Part shown: piece by piece, positions 1 through 6,977 of the stretch
Numbering within the stretch: the first letter of the stretch is position 1
Layout of the letters: each line of letters begins with the position of its first letter
Assembly (NCBI GenBank): GCA_041595355.1
Contig: JBFHKO010000035.1
Coordinates: 1 to 15,166 of the forward strand
DNA: 15,166 nt
DNA from: JBFHKO01 sp041595355
GTDB lineage: Bacteria > Pseudomonadota > Gammaproteobacteria > Enterobacterales > Aeromonadaceae
Direction: 5' to 3'
Position numbers and translations under genes: made by a program
Notes under the pieces: generated by a model
What the model saw: the letters and a program-made list of their open reading frames with translations, nothing else
Database searches by the model: none
What the model was told of the DNA's origin: nothing

Positions 1-27
1 CGCCCTGTCATGGCTGCGCCGGGCCCG

Positions 28-573
28 TCACTCGTGATTGAGCTGCAGGCGCTCGGAAAGCTCGCGATAACGCTCGGCCACATCCCGGCCAAACAGGGGA
101 TCCTCGGACTTGATCTGGTGCCAATTCTGCTCCAGGTGACGCCAGTCATCCTCGGTCAGCTTGACCCGCAGCTCGGGGAAGATCTGTCCCTCCTCGAAAT
201 CCATGTGCCGCTGCTGCAGAACGATAAACTGCTCCAGCTTGGCCGCCACCTGATCCAGCGGAATAACCGCATCCATCAGGATCATGTCCACCATTTCGCT
301 CAGCTCGCACCCGGCCGTCACCAGTTGCCCATGCTCGGCCTTGAGGCGATTGGCCAGTTCGGGATCCTCACACCGGTACTTGAGGTAGTAATCATAAATG
401 AGATCCTCCTTCGGATGATGCCGCTGATCCGCCACCTCACTCAGGTAACACAGAATATCCCTAAGCAAACGGTAGCGTATGGGCTTTTCGGCACGGATGA
501 GAAACAGCTTATCCCGCAGCACATCCAGCAACTTGGCAATATTCAGGTGGTCCTGGTGCAGTCCGTCCAGCAT
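28..573 (-). CDS. Hemerythrin HHE-domain protein (181 aa)
   Basis: Small soluble all-helical protein of the hemerythrin/HHE cation-binding family, which bind a di-iron centre and sense or react with oxygen or nitric oxide, or help iron-sulfur repair. Visible candidate ligands, numbered from the chosen start, are H6/H9 in LHQDH, H53 and E56 in RHHPKED, H81 in AEHGQL, and H123 with E127 in QRHMDFEEGQIFPEL. This is the usual H...HxxxE...H...HxxxE spacing. The frame is open further upstream (to 615), but the ATG at 573 has a strong GAGGAG ribosome site at ideal distance and the first helix motif starts right after it, so I chose it. It lies 100 bases downstream of ung on the same strand and seems to have its own promoter. 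The exact physiological role cannot be read from the sequence. Family call is confident, function is not. Confidence 0.88.
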   Translation of the reverse strand: MLDGLHQDHLNIAKLLDVLRDKLFLIRAEKPIRYRLLRDILCYLSEVADQRHHPKEDLIYDYYLKYRCEDPELANRLKAEHGQLVTAGCELSEMVDMILMDAVIPLDQVAAKLEQFIVLQQRHMDFEEGQIFPELRVKLTEDDWRHLEQNWHQIKSEDPLFGRDVAERYRELSERLQLNHE

Positions 574-616
574 GGGCACTCCTCGGCTCAAGACAAGCAT
601 CTTGTGACAGGTCACT

Positions 617-622
617 AGTATA
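617..622 (-). promoter_or_regulatory. Candidate -10 box of the hemerythrin gene, next to overlapping dyads
   Basis: Read on the minus strand the box is TATACT (5 of 6 matches to consensus). No convincing -35 is found 16-18 bases upstream, so an activator may be needed. Immediately downstream, around the expected transcription start, lie the dyad GTGACAGGTCAC (604-615, arms of 5) and the dyad ACAAGCATCTTGT (593-605, arms of 5). These sit where a repressor would bind. Inference only. Confidence 0.35.
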
Positions 623-673
623 GCGACTAAATTTGCCGCCGGGATACGTCTTGCCCCGGATTGGCGACTGGGG

Positions 674-1345
674 TCACGGCGTGGCCGGCAGACGCCAGTC
701 GATGGGCGTCAGGCCCGCCTGCACCAGCAATCGGTTAGCGTGCGAGAAGTGACCACAGCCCAGAAAGCCACGGTAGGCCGACAGGGGGCTGGGGTGGGAG
801 CTGAGCAACACATGATGCCGTTCCCTATCGATGATGCGTCCCTTTTTCTGGGCATGCGCCCCCCACAACAGGAACACCAGCCCCTGGCGTTCGCGATTGA
901 GCGCCTCGATCATCCGATCGGTGAAGATCTCCCAGCCCAGACCGGCATGTGAGTGGGGCTTGCCCGCCTCCACGGTCAGCACCGTATTCAGCAGCAATAC
1001 CCCCTGCTCGGCCCAGGCACGCAGGCAGCCATGGCCCGGGATCTGGAAGCCGGGCATATCCCGCGCCAGCTCCTTGAAGATATTCTGCAGCGAAGGGGGA
1101 ATGGCCACCTCCGGTTGCACCGAGAAACAGAGACCATGCGCCTGACCCGGGCCATGGTAGGGATCCTGACCGAGGATCACCACCTTGACCTGCTCGAAGT
1201 CGGTGTGCCTGAAGGCGTTGAACACGGCCTCCGCCGGCGGATAGATGCACTTGCCCAACTCGCGCTCGCGGCGCACGAAGGCCAGCGTCTGCTGCAGATA
1301 GGGCTGTTGTTTCTCGACCTCGATGAGGTGGGTCCAAGTGTGCAT
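674..1345 (-). CDS. ung: Uracil-DNA glycosylase, family 1
   Basis: Removes uracil from DNA (from cytosine deamination or dUTP incorporation), starting base-excision repair. Family-1 motifs are complete: GQDPYHGPGQAHGL with the water-activating D61, the uracil-binding N120 in LLLNTVLTV, and HPSPLSAYRG with H184 and the minor-groove loop. Length of 223 aa matches the E. coli enzyme (229 aa). I start at the ATG at 1345, which aligns with the family N-terminus. A longer open frame to 1423 exists, but it would contain the candidate promoter (1383-1411). The GAGGAG ribosome site lies about 13 bases before the start, slightly far. It is divergent from grcA, as in E. coli, and hemerythrin follows on the same strand. 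Confidence 0.97.
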   Translation of the reverse strand: MHTWTHLIEVEKQQPYLQQTLAFVRRERELGKCIYPPAEAVFNAFRHTDFEQVKVVILGQDPYHGPGQAHGLCFSVQPEVAIPPSLQNIFKELARDMPGFQIPGHGCLRAWAEQGVLLLNTVLTVEAGKPHSHAGLGWEIFTDRMIEALNRERQGLVFLLWGAHAQKKGRIIDRERHHVLLSSHPSPLSAYRGFLGCGHFSHANRLLVQAGLTPIDWRLPATP

Positions 1346-1382
1346 GGCCGGTGATTCACTCCTCTGTGTACAGGCTGAGCGC

Positions 1383-1411
1383 AGCATAGACAGGCGGCAC
1401 GGCCGATGCAA
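1383..1411 (-). promoter_or_regulatory. Candidate sigma-70 promoter of ung
   Basis: On the minus strand: TTGCAT (1406-1411), a 17-base spacer, then TATGCT (1383-1388). Each hexamer matches 4 of 6 consensus positions. The predicted start would be near 1376, giving a leader of about 30 bases and supporting translation from 1345 rather than from the upstream ATG at 1423. Confidence 0.45.
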
Positions 1412-1477
1412 CCAGGGCACCACTTACCCGCCATGTAGTAAAATTACACCAAAGACACCCAGGAAAAGACTCCATTG

Positions 1478-1501
1478 GGCCATTAAGGCAGGATAATGGC
1501 C
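1478..1501. repeat. Perfect 8-8-8 inverted repeat between ung and grcA
   Basis: GGCCATTA (1478-1485), an 8-base spacer, then TAATGGCC (1494-1501), the exact reverse complement. It lies 5 bases upstream of the FNR box and has no T-run, so it reads as a protein-binding operator rather than a terminator. The binding protein is unknown. Confidence 0.5.
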
Positions 1502-1506
1502 ATTTA

Positions 1507-1520
1507 TTGATTTAAATCAA
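1507..1520 (+). promoter_or_regulatory. FNR box controlling grcA
   Basis: TTGATTTAAATCAA is a perfect match to the FNR consensus TTGAT-N4-ATCAA. A possible -10, CACAAT (1540-1545), would put the transcription start near 1553-1555, so the FNR box would centre close to -41.5, the position for a class II activated promoter without a good -35. In E. coli yfiD/grcA is a known FNR-activated gene. A further AT-rich stretch at 1583-1596 might hold a second -10 (AATAAT at 1584-1589), about 15 bases after TTGAAC (1563-1568). Confidence 0.85.
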
Positions 1521-1714
1521 GCAAAATACCCTGTTTACCCACAATCAAGTCAAGGATACCCCTTGAACCGGAGCGACAATTTCAATAATGTAATATGCAA
1601 GATGCATCATTAGAAACCGGTCGGTCGGCGCCAACGACGCCGCCCATCACGCCACGGGGCAGATTCCTAACATCGACCAGGAAACAGCCCCCGACACATC
1701 CATAGGAGCACATC

Positions 1715-2095
1715 ATGGTTAAGGGAATTCAGATCACCCAGGCGGTCAACAAGGCACTGCTGCATTCATTCTGGTTGCTGGACGACGATACACAAGAGGC
1801 ACGCTGCCTGTGCAGCAAGAGCGACGCCTTTGCCGAAGACCAGCGGGTCAATGTCGCCAGCCTGGGGCAGTTCGAATACCGGGAGATCCCGGTGACCCGT
1901 CCGCCGCAGGTAGAAGGCGGGCAGCATCTGAACGTCAACGTGCTGCGTCGGGAAACCCTGGAGGATGCGGTGGCCAATCCCGAAAAGTATCCCCAGCTGA
2001 CCATTCGCGTCTCCGGCTATGCCGTACGCTTCAACGCCCTGACCCCGGAGCAGCAGCGCGACGTCATCACCCGTACCTTCACCCAGAGCCTGTAA
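1715..2095 (+). CDS. grcA: Autonomous glycyl radical cofactor GrcA (YfiD)
   Basis: Small glycyl-radical domain protein that replaces the oxygen-cleaved C-terminal piece of pyruvate formate-lyase and so restores its activity. At 126 aa it is nearly the length of E. coli GrcA (127 aa). The C-terminal half is almost identical to the end of PflB: EGGQHLNVNVLRRETLEDA, then PEKYPQLTIRVSGYAVRF with the radical glycine in RVSGYAV, and a terminal TPEQQRDVITRTFTQSL. The N-terminus GIQITQAVN...LLHSFWLLD is typical of GrcA and not of PflB. The start has AGGAG six bases upstream. Preceded by an FNR box and followed by a strong terminator, so it is a single-gene unit used under low oxygen. Divergent from ung as in E. 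coli. Confidence 0.97.
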   Translation: MVKGIQITQAVNKALLHSFWLLDDDTQEARCLCSKSDAFAEDQRVNVASLGQFEYREIPVTRPPQVEGGQHLNVNVLRRETLEDAVANPEKYPQLTIRVSGYAVRFNALTPEQQRDVITRTFTQSL

Positions 2096-2107
2096 GGCTT
2101 CGGGAAT

Positions 2108-2135
2108 AAAAAGGCGCCCAACGGCGCCTTTTTTT
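2108..2135 (+). terminator. Bidirectional intrinsic terminator between grcA and ligA
   Basis: AAAAAGGCGCC (2108-2118), loop CAAC, GGCGCC plus a run of seven T (2123-2135). The A-run on the other side gives a T-run on the minus strand, so it can also end ligA transcription (ligA stops at 2158). Confidence 0.9.
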
Positions 2136-2157
2136 GTCGCTGGCCTGCGTGCCTCGG

Positions 2158-4218
2158 TTAATCGCTAGCGAAACCGGCCGCCTCCGGGTTCTGCAGCACA
2201 CGCCGCAGCTGCTCCTCATCCCAGATGGGGATCCCCAGCGCCTCCGCCTTGGCCAGCTTGGAGCCGGCCGCCTCGCCGGCGACCACCGCATCGGTTTTGG
2301 CCGACACCGAGCCGGCCACCTTGGCCCCCAGGGCCTGCAGCGCCTGTTTGGCCTCATCCCGGCTCAACTGGGTCAGCGTGCCGGTCAATACCAGGGTGCG
2401 CCCGGCCAGCGGCAGGGCCTGCGCCGGTTGCGCTGACAGCGCTGGCCACTGGATACCGGCGCCCCCCGCGGCCGGCGGGCTCACCAGCTGGGCGATGACC
2501 TCCAGGTTGTGGGGCTGGCGGAAGAAATAATACAGGTGCTTGGCCACCACCTCGCCCACATCCGGGACCGCCTGCAACTGCGCGACCGAGGCGTGCTGAA
2601 TGAGCTCCAGGCTGCAGAAATGGCGAGCCAGGTTCTGCGCCGTTGCCTCCCCCACTTCCCGTATGCCAAGGGCGAACAGAAAACGGGCCAGGCTGGTATT
2701 CCGCGCCCTGGCCAACGCCTGCACCAGCTTTTGCGCCGACTTGCTGCCCATGCGTTCCAGGGCGGCCAATTCGCTCTCCTGCAGGCGAAACAGATCCGCC
2801 GCCGTCTTCACCAGCCCGGTTTCCACCAGCTGCTCGATGAGCTTGTCACCCAGCCCCTCGATATCCATGGCCCGGCGGGAGGCAAAGTGCTTGAGCGCCT
2901 CCTTGCGCTGAGCCGCGCAGTAGAGGCCGCCGCTGCAGCGCGCCACCGCCTCGCCGGGCAGGCGCTCCACCGCCGAGCCGCAGACCGGACAGTTTTCAGG
3001 AAACTGCACCGGCCGGCAACGGGCCGCCTGGCGACGCTCCGGCAGCACGGCGACAATCTGCGGTATCACGTCACCGGCACGTCGAACCACCACCCAGTCA
3101 CCGAGCATGATGCCAAGACGCGCCATCTCGTCGGCATTGTGCAGGCTGGCATTGGAGACAGTGACGCCACCCACGGATACCGGCGCCAGCCGCGCCACCG
3201 GTGTGATGGCCCCGGTGCGCCCCACCTGGAATTCCACCTCGCGCAGTTCGGTGATCGCCTCCTGGGCCGGGAATTTGTGCGCCACGGCCCAGCGCGGTGC
3301 CCGGGCAACAAAGCCCAGCTGCGCCTGCTCGGCCAGGGCGTCCAACTTGAATACCACGCCGTCGATTTCATAGGGCAGCTCATCACGGCGCGCCAGGATG
3401 GCATCGTGATAGGCCTGACAGCCCTGGATGCCGCTGACCCGGGCCACCGCCTCGCTGACCGGCAAGCCCCAGCCCTTGAGGCACTGCAGCCGCTCATGCT
3501 GTGAATCCGGCAGAGAGCCCCCCTCGGCCACGCCGACGGCATAGGCATAGAAGGCCAGCGGCCGCTGGGCGGTAATGCGCGGATCCAGCTGCCGCAGGCT
3601 GCCGGCGGCGGCATTGCGTGGATTGGCAAACGGCTTCTCGCCTTGCTGGCGCGCCTGCGCGTTCCAGCGCTCGAAACCGGCCTTGGGCATGAAGACCTCG
3701 CCGCGGACCTCCAGGCGCGCCGGCCACTCGTCGCCATGCAAACGCAAAGGGATGGCGCGGATGGTGCGCACATTGGCGGTGATATCCTCGCCGGTGCTGC
3801 CGTCCCCCCGGGTGGCGGCACGCACCAGGGCACCATCCACATACAACAGGCTGACGGCCAGCCCATCCAGCTTGGGCTCGCAGCAGAAATTCAGGCTCTC
3901 CACTGCCTGCTGTAGTCGCTCGCCGACCCGGCGGCCGAAGGCCTGCAGCTCCCCGGCATCGAAGACATTATCCAGCGACAGCATGGGCTGCTCGTGCCGT
4001 ACGCCGGGAAAGGCCGCCAGCGGCTTGCCGCCCACCCGCTGGGTGGGCGACAACGGACTCTGCAATTCGGGATGGGTCGTCTCCAGCTGCTGGAGTTCCC
4101 GCATCAGGCGATCGTATTCGGCATCCGGAACCGAGGGGGCATCCAGCACATAGTATTCGTGTTCATAACGCTCAAGAAGGCGGCGCAACCCCTCGACACG
4201 GGAGGCAAGTTCGCTCAT
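2158..4218 (-). CDS. ligA: NAD+-dependent DNA ligase LigA
   Basis: Seals nicks in duplex DNA using NAD+, at Okazaki fragments and in repair. At 686 aa it is close to E. coli LigA (671 aa). Order of domains: Ia NAD-binding region (about 1-70, with YYVLDAPSVPDAEYDRL), adenylation domain with the nucleophile K116 in EPKLDG and the later EIDGVVFK and AVAHKFP motifs, OB fold (about 325-405, VGRTGAITPVA), a four-cysteine zinc finger (C410, C413, C428, C434), helix-hairpin-helix region (about 450-570), and a C-terminal BRCT domain (about 603-686). The start at 4218 fits the family N-terminus (MSELASRVEGLR). Only a weak GAGAG ribosome site precedes it. The frame stays open to 4317 but that part is not LigA-like. 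It lies 99 bases after zipA, the usual gammaproteobacterial neighbour. Confidence 0.97.
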   Translation of the reverse strand: MSELASRVEGLRRLLERYEHEYYVLDAPSVPDAEYDRLMRELQQLETTHPELQSPLSPTQRVGGKPLAAFPGVRHEQPMLSLDNVFDAGELQAFGRRVGERLQQAVESLNFCCEPKLDGLAVSLLYVDGALVRAATRGDGSTGEDITANVRTIRAIPLRLHGDEWPARLEVRGEVFMPKAGFERWNAQARQQGEKPFANPRNAAAGSLRQLDPRITAQRPLAFYAYAVGVAEGGSLPDSQHERLQCLKGWGLPVSEAVARVSGIQGCQAYHDAILARRDELPYEIDGVVFKLDALAEQAQLGFVARAPRWAVAHKFPAQEAITELREVEFQVGRTGAITPVARLAPVSVGGVTVSNASLHNADEMARLGIMLGDWVVVRRAGDVIPQIVAVLPERRQAARCRPVQFPENCPVCGSAVERLPGEAVARCSGGLYCAAQRKEALKHFASRRAMDIEGLGDKLIEQLVETGLVKTAADLFRLQESELAALERMGSKSAQKLVQALARARNTSLARFLFALGIREVGEATAQNLARHFCSLELIQHASVAQLQAVPDVGEVVAKHLYYFFRQPHNLEVIAQLVSPPAAGGAGIQWPALSAQPAQALPLAGRTLVLTGTLTQLSRDEAKQALQALGAKVAGSVSAKTDAVVAGEAAGSKLAKAEALGIPIWDEEQLRRVLQNPEAAGFASD

Positions 4219-4260
4219 GACAGGTCTCTCATTGTCCGATCCGACGAAATGGCGGGGCAG

Positions 4261-4289
4261 AAAAAACAACGTGCGGCACAGTGCCGCAC
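4261..4289 (-). terminator. Terminator-like hairpin between zipA and ligA
   Basis: On the minus strand GTGCGGCAC-T-GTGCCGCAC (4271-4289; in practice an 8-bp stem with a 3-base loop) is followed by GTTG and then six T (4266-4261). It sits about 30 bases after the zipA stop and about 40 bases before the ligA start, so it would fully or partly separate the two genes. Confidence 0.7.
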
Positions 4290-4317
4290 GGGGAATAGAC
4301 ATTATGCAGCGGGACAA

Positions 4318-5184
4318 TCAGTGCAAATCGTAGGCGCGCAGCTCATCGCGACACTGATCCAACTGCAACTCGGTGAGGGGACGGCGTTCCTGATCCATCA
4401 GCAGACCATTCACTTCACCGGCCAGCTTGTCCGCCGCGCGCACCATGAGATCAAACTGCGCCACGGCACGCCCCGACGGCGGCAGCTGCATGAACAGCGA
4501 CACGCCGGGGGTGCTGAAACGGGACAGCGTATCAGGGTCGAAGGTGCCCGGCTTGACCATGTTGACCAGGCTGAACAGTACCTCACCCTGACCATTCATC
4601 TCCAGATGCCGGTGATAGATGCTCATGTCGCCAAAACAGAAACCAAGCAGCTGCAGGCCACGGGCCAGATCCGGCCCCAGCAACTGCCGACCGTCGCGGG
4701 CCATCACGTTGATGACATACACATCCTGCCAGCTCTTGATCACGGGCTGACGACGATCGGCCTGGCGCCGCTCCGGCGCCGCAGGGCGCACCTCCGGCTT
4801 CGCCTCGGGCTCGGCATGCAGCCCCAGGGTTGATCCCAGCAGCGGATCATCGATGTCATCCTCCGGATCCAGATCCAGGGCCTGGATGGTCGGCATGCCG
4901 GCCAGCGATGGCTCGCGAGTCCCGCCCAGCGGTCTTGATTCCGGCTTGAGCTTGGGTTTGGGCTCGACATTCCGGCTCAGGGTCCGCACCCGGCCTATGC
5001 CATCCTCGTCGAAACCATCGCCCTTGAGGGCTGGCGCGGAACCTGTCGCCGGCGCCATGCGCCCGAGGGGCTTTTCCTTGATAGGCGCTCGCTGGTTTTT
5101 ACGGTTGGTCCACAATCCATGGATAACCAGTGCCGCTATGGCCAGCGCTCCCACAATTACCAGAACGATTCGCAAATCCTGCAT
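4318..5184 (-). CDS. zipA: Cell division protein ZipA
   Basis: Inner-membrane protein that tethers FtsZ filaments to the membrane at the division site. At 288 aa it is somewhat shorter than E. coli ZipA (328 aa), the difference lying in the linker. Layout: one N-terminal membrane anchor (about 4-24, RIVLVIVGALAIAALVIHGL), a basic stretch, a charged and proline-rich flexible linker (about 30-150), and the globular FtsZ-binding domain (about 153-285, beginning VYVINVMARDG and including GFCFGDMSIYHRH). The ribosome site is a modest AAGAGAAG. Divergent from cysZ and upstream of ligA, the same arrangement as in E. coli. The promoter should lie within 5185-5300 but no clear -35/-10 pair is visible there. 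Confidence 0.94.
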   Translation of the reverse strand: MQDLRIVLVIVGALAIAALVIHGLWTNRKNQRAPIKEKPLGRMAPATGSAPALKGDGFDEDGIGRVRTLSRNVEPKPKLKPESRPLGGTREPSLAGMPTIQALDLDPEDDIDDPLLGSTLGLHAEPEAKPEVRPAAPERRQADRRQPVIKSWQDVYVINVMARDGRQLLGPDLARGLQLLGFCFGDMSIYHRHLEMNGQGEVLFSLVNMVKPGTFDPDTLSRFSTPGVSLFMQLPPSGRAVAQFDLMVRAADKLAGEVNGLLMDQERRPLTELQLDQCRDELRAYDLH

Positions 5185-5396
5185 CGTCGCTTCTCTTTTT
5201 TAGTTCTAGTCAGCCTGAAGCCATGAGAGCTATATCCGGCCCAGGCACAGCCAATTCCCGTTCGTGCATCATACCCCTTACGGGGCGCCCCTGTCTGCCC
5301 ATGCAACCGCTATCCGCCGGCCCGGCTGCAGGTTTGGGGCAGCGGCCACAGTTTATGCGCTCCCGGCAGATACGGGGGCCCGAACAACGACAGGAC

Positions 5397-5426
5397 TTTA
5401 CCAAAACCCTGCGCGCTTTGTAATAT
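5397..5426 (+). promoter_or_regulatory. Candidate promoter of cysZ
   Basis: TTTACC (5397-5402), an 18-base spacer, then TAATAT (5421-5426), each matching 4 of 6 consensus positions. The leader would be about 30 bases. In E. coli sulfur genes depend on CysB, but its site is too loosely defined to call here. Confidence 0.35.
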
Positions 5427-5462
5427 CCGCCCATTCCCATCCCCCATCATCCGGAGCATCCC

Positions 5463-6233
5463 ATGATACGCATACTGGCCCACAAAAGCGGGCTCGCCCA
5501 TCTGCGCGAAGGCTTTCGGCTGATACTGCGCCCCGGCCTGCGCCTGTTCGTACTGCTGCCCCTGCTCATCAACCTGCTGCTCTTTTCAGCGGCCGGCTAT
5601 TGGCTGCTGACACAACTGGATCGCCTGGCGAATTGGATCGGCAGCGGCCTGCCCGACTGGCTCGGCTGGCTGACATGGCTCCTCTGGCCACTGGCATTCC
5701 TGACCATCTTCATCGCTTTCGGCTTCCTGTTCGGTCTGCTGGCCAACTGGATCGCCGCCCCTTTCAATGGATTGCTGGCGGAGAAGGTCGAGCAATATCT
5801 GACCGGCGTCCCCGGACCCGATGCCAGCCTGGCCACCCTGCTGCGGGACCTGCCCCGGATCTTCGGCCGCGAATGGCGCAAACTGACCTACTATCTGCCC
5901 AAGGCCATCGGCTGCCTGCTGCTGTTTTTCATCCCGGGTATCGGTCAGACCCTGGCGCCGCTGCTCTGGTTTCTGCTCTCGGCCTGGATGATGGCCATCC
6001 AGTATGGTGATTATGCCTTCGACAACCACAAGATCCCGTTCCCGCAGATGCTGGCCACCTTGCGCGAGCAACGAAGCTACCATCTGGGTTTTGGCAGCGT
6101 GGTCACCCTGTGCAGCAGCCTGCCGCTGCTCAACTTCATCATCATGCCGGTGGCGGTATGCGCAGCCACCGCCATCTGGGTCGATTTGCACCGGCAGGCA
6201 CTGCTGGGCGACGGCCACAAAAAAGGTGCCTGA
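5463..6233 (+). CDS. cysZ: Sulfate transporter CysZ
   Basis: Inner-membrane sulfate permease that feeds sulfate to the assimilatory pathway for cysteine. At 256 aa it matches the family (E. coli 253 aa). Hydrophobic segments are seen at about 27-50, 68-95, 144-178 and 207-236. Family-typical stretches include NWIAAPFNGLLAEKVE (95-110), DLPRIFGREWRK, FIPGIGQTLAPLLWFLLSAWM (about 156-176), DYAFDNHK and FIIMPVAVCAATAIWVD near the end. The ribosome site is GGAG eight bases before the ATG. It works in the same pathway as cysK further along the window, though the two are not in one operon. The stop codon TGA (6231-6233) lies in the loop of a terminator hairpin. Confidence 0.95.
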   Translation: MIRILAHKSGLAHLREGFRLILRPGLRLFVLLPLLINLLLFSAAGYWLLTQLDRLANWIGSGLPDWLGWLTWLLWPLAFLTIFIAFGFLFGLLANWIAAPFNGLLAEKVEQYLTGVPGPDASLATLLRDLPRIFGREWRKLTYYLPKAIGCLLLFFIPGIGQTLAPLLWFLLSAWMMAIQYGDYAFDNHKIPFPQMLATLREQRSYHLGFGSVVTLCSSLPLLNFIIMPVAVCAATAIWVDLHRQALLGDGHKKGA

Positions 6234-6243
6234 GGCACCTTTA
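6219..6243 (-). terminator. Terminator of mepK overlapping the 3' end of cysZ
   Basis: AAAGGTGCC-TGA-GGCACCTTT (6222-6242), a 9-bp stem. The long run of six A at 6219-6224 becomes a six-T tail on the minus strand, so the better terminator is for mepK coming from the right. Toward cysZ the tail is only TTTAAT. The right-to-left terminator therefore uses the last cysZ codons as part of its stem. Confidence 0.75.
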
Positions 6244-6269
6244 ATCACGCATTGACAAGGTCGTCGTCA

Positions 6270-6818
6270 CTACCAGTGGCGGCGGTCGCCGGTATCCAGA
6301 TGCACGAAATGGGAGCGCGGATAGTAGCCCACGCCACCGGCCTTCAACGACAGCGCGGCCTTGCGAATGCGCGCCGTCTCGACACCGGGAATGCGGATAT
6401 CGACGGCCTGTCCGGACATGTGCAGACTCTTCTTGGCCACGCCGCGGCTCTGACGGCGCAACATGGCATTGGTCTTGGCGGAGCGGTAGCCGCAGATGAC
6501 GTGAATATCCTTCTGTACCCCCAGGCGTCGCTGCAGTTCGAACAGCTGGTCGAACAGGCCGGCATCGATGGGGATCTGGGCATCTTCCCGATGATCGCGA
6601 CACAACCAGCTGAACTCCTGCAGGCTGTCCTTCACATAACGGCCATTCTCCCAGTAGGCCGCCGCCACCCGCTCACCGGTATGAGGATTGTACAGGCGCA
6701 GCTGACGCACCGGGGCACTGCGGCTGGCCAGGGCGGTTTGCGGCAGCAAACTGGCGGCCATAGCACAGGCTCCTCCCAGGAGCAGGCGCCGGCGACTGAT
6801 TTCAAGGTCCAACATCAT
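6270..6818 (-). CDS. mepK: Murein DD/LD-endopeptidase MepK (YcbK, DUF882/M15 type)
   Basis: Zinc peptidase of the periplasm that cuts peptidoglycan cross-links. E. coli MepK prefers the 3-3 links made by L,D-transpeptidases. Length of 182 aa equals the E. coli protein. An N-terminal twin-arginine export signal is visible (SRRRLLLG at 8-15, then a hydrophobic stretch ending near ALAS at 29-32). Zinc ligands fit H133 (KSLHMSGQAVDI), D140 and H173 (FVHLDTG), with the ICGYRS motif at 108-113. Two ATG codons stand in tandem (6818 and 6815); the AGGGG ribosome site is only three bases from the first and six from the second, so the second may be used. It lies downstream of ldtD on the same strand, but a separate promoter and an intervening hairpin are visible. 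Confidence 0.93.
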   Translation of the reverse strand: MMLDLEISRRRLLLGGACAMAASLLPQTALASRSAPVRQLRLYNPHTGERVAAAYWENGRYVKDSLQEFSWLCRDHREDAQIPIDAGLFDQLFELQRRLGVQKDIHVICGYRSAKTNAMLRRQSRGVAKKSLHMSGQAVDIRIPGVETARIRKAALSLKAGGVGYYPRSHFVHLDTGDRRHW

Positions 6819-6897
6819 ATTCCCCTGTCCAATCGTGTTCTCTGCTCGTCAAGGCACAAGCAGCCATAGGCTGAAAAATGATCACATAGTGGGACAG

Positions 6898-6927
6898 AAG
6901 ATAACGAGCTTAAGTTGGGTAAGTCAA
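6898..6927 (-). promoter_or_regulatory. Candidate promoter of mepK
   Basis: On the minus strand: TTGACT (6922-6927, 5 of 6), an 18-base spacer, then TATCTT (6898-6903, 4 of 6). The leader would be about 75 bases. It lies after the hairpin that follows ldtD, which suggests mepK can be expressed on its own. Confidence 0.45.
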
Positions 6928-6944
6928 ACAACTAATCGCTATAA

Positions 6945-6960
6945 GGCCTCAATAGAGGCC
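6945..6960 (-). terminator. Weak terminator-like hairpin after ldtD
   Basis: GGCCTC-loop of four-GAGGCC, a 6-bp GC-rich stem 18 bases past the ldtD stop on the minus strand. It is followed by only TTATAG, so it is at best a weak or partial terminator, or an mRNA-protecting stem. Confidence 0.4.
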
Positions 6961-6977
6961 CGGCCTGCCATCCGGAC

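Noticed and set aside
2509..3504. 331-codon plus-strand open frame inside ligA
   Set aside because: Antisense shadow of ligA, with the usual His/Gln/Arg-rich composition and no motif.
4219..4317. In-frame 33-codon extension at the N-terminus of LigA
   Set aside because: It contains the zipA terminator hairpin, has no LigA similarity, and the start at 4218 matches the family N-terminus.
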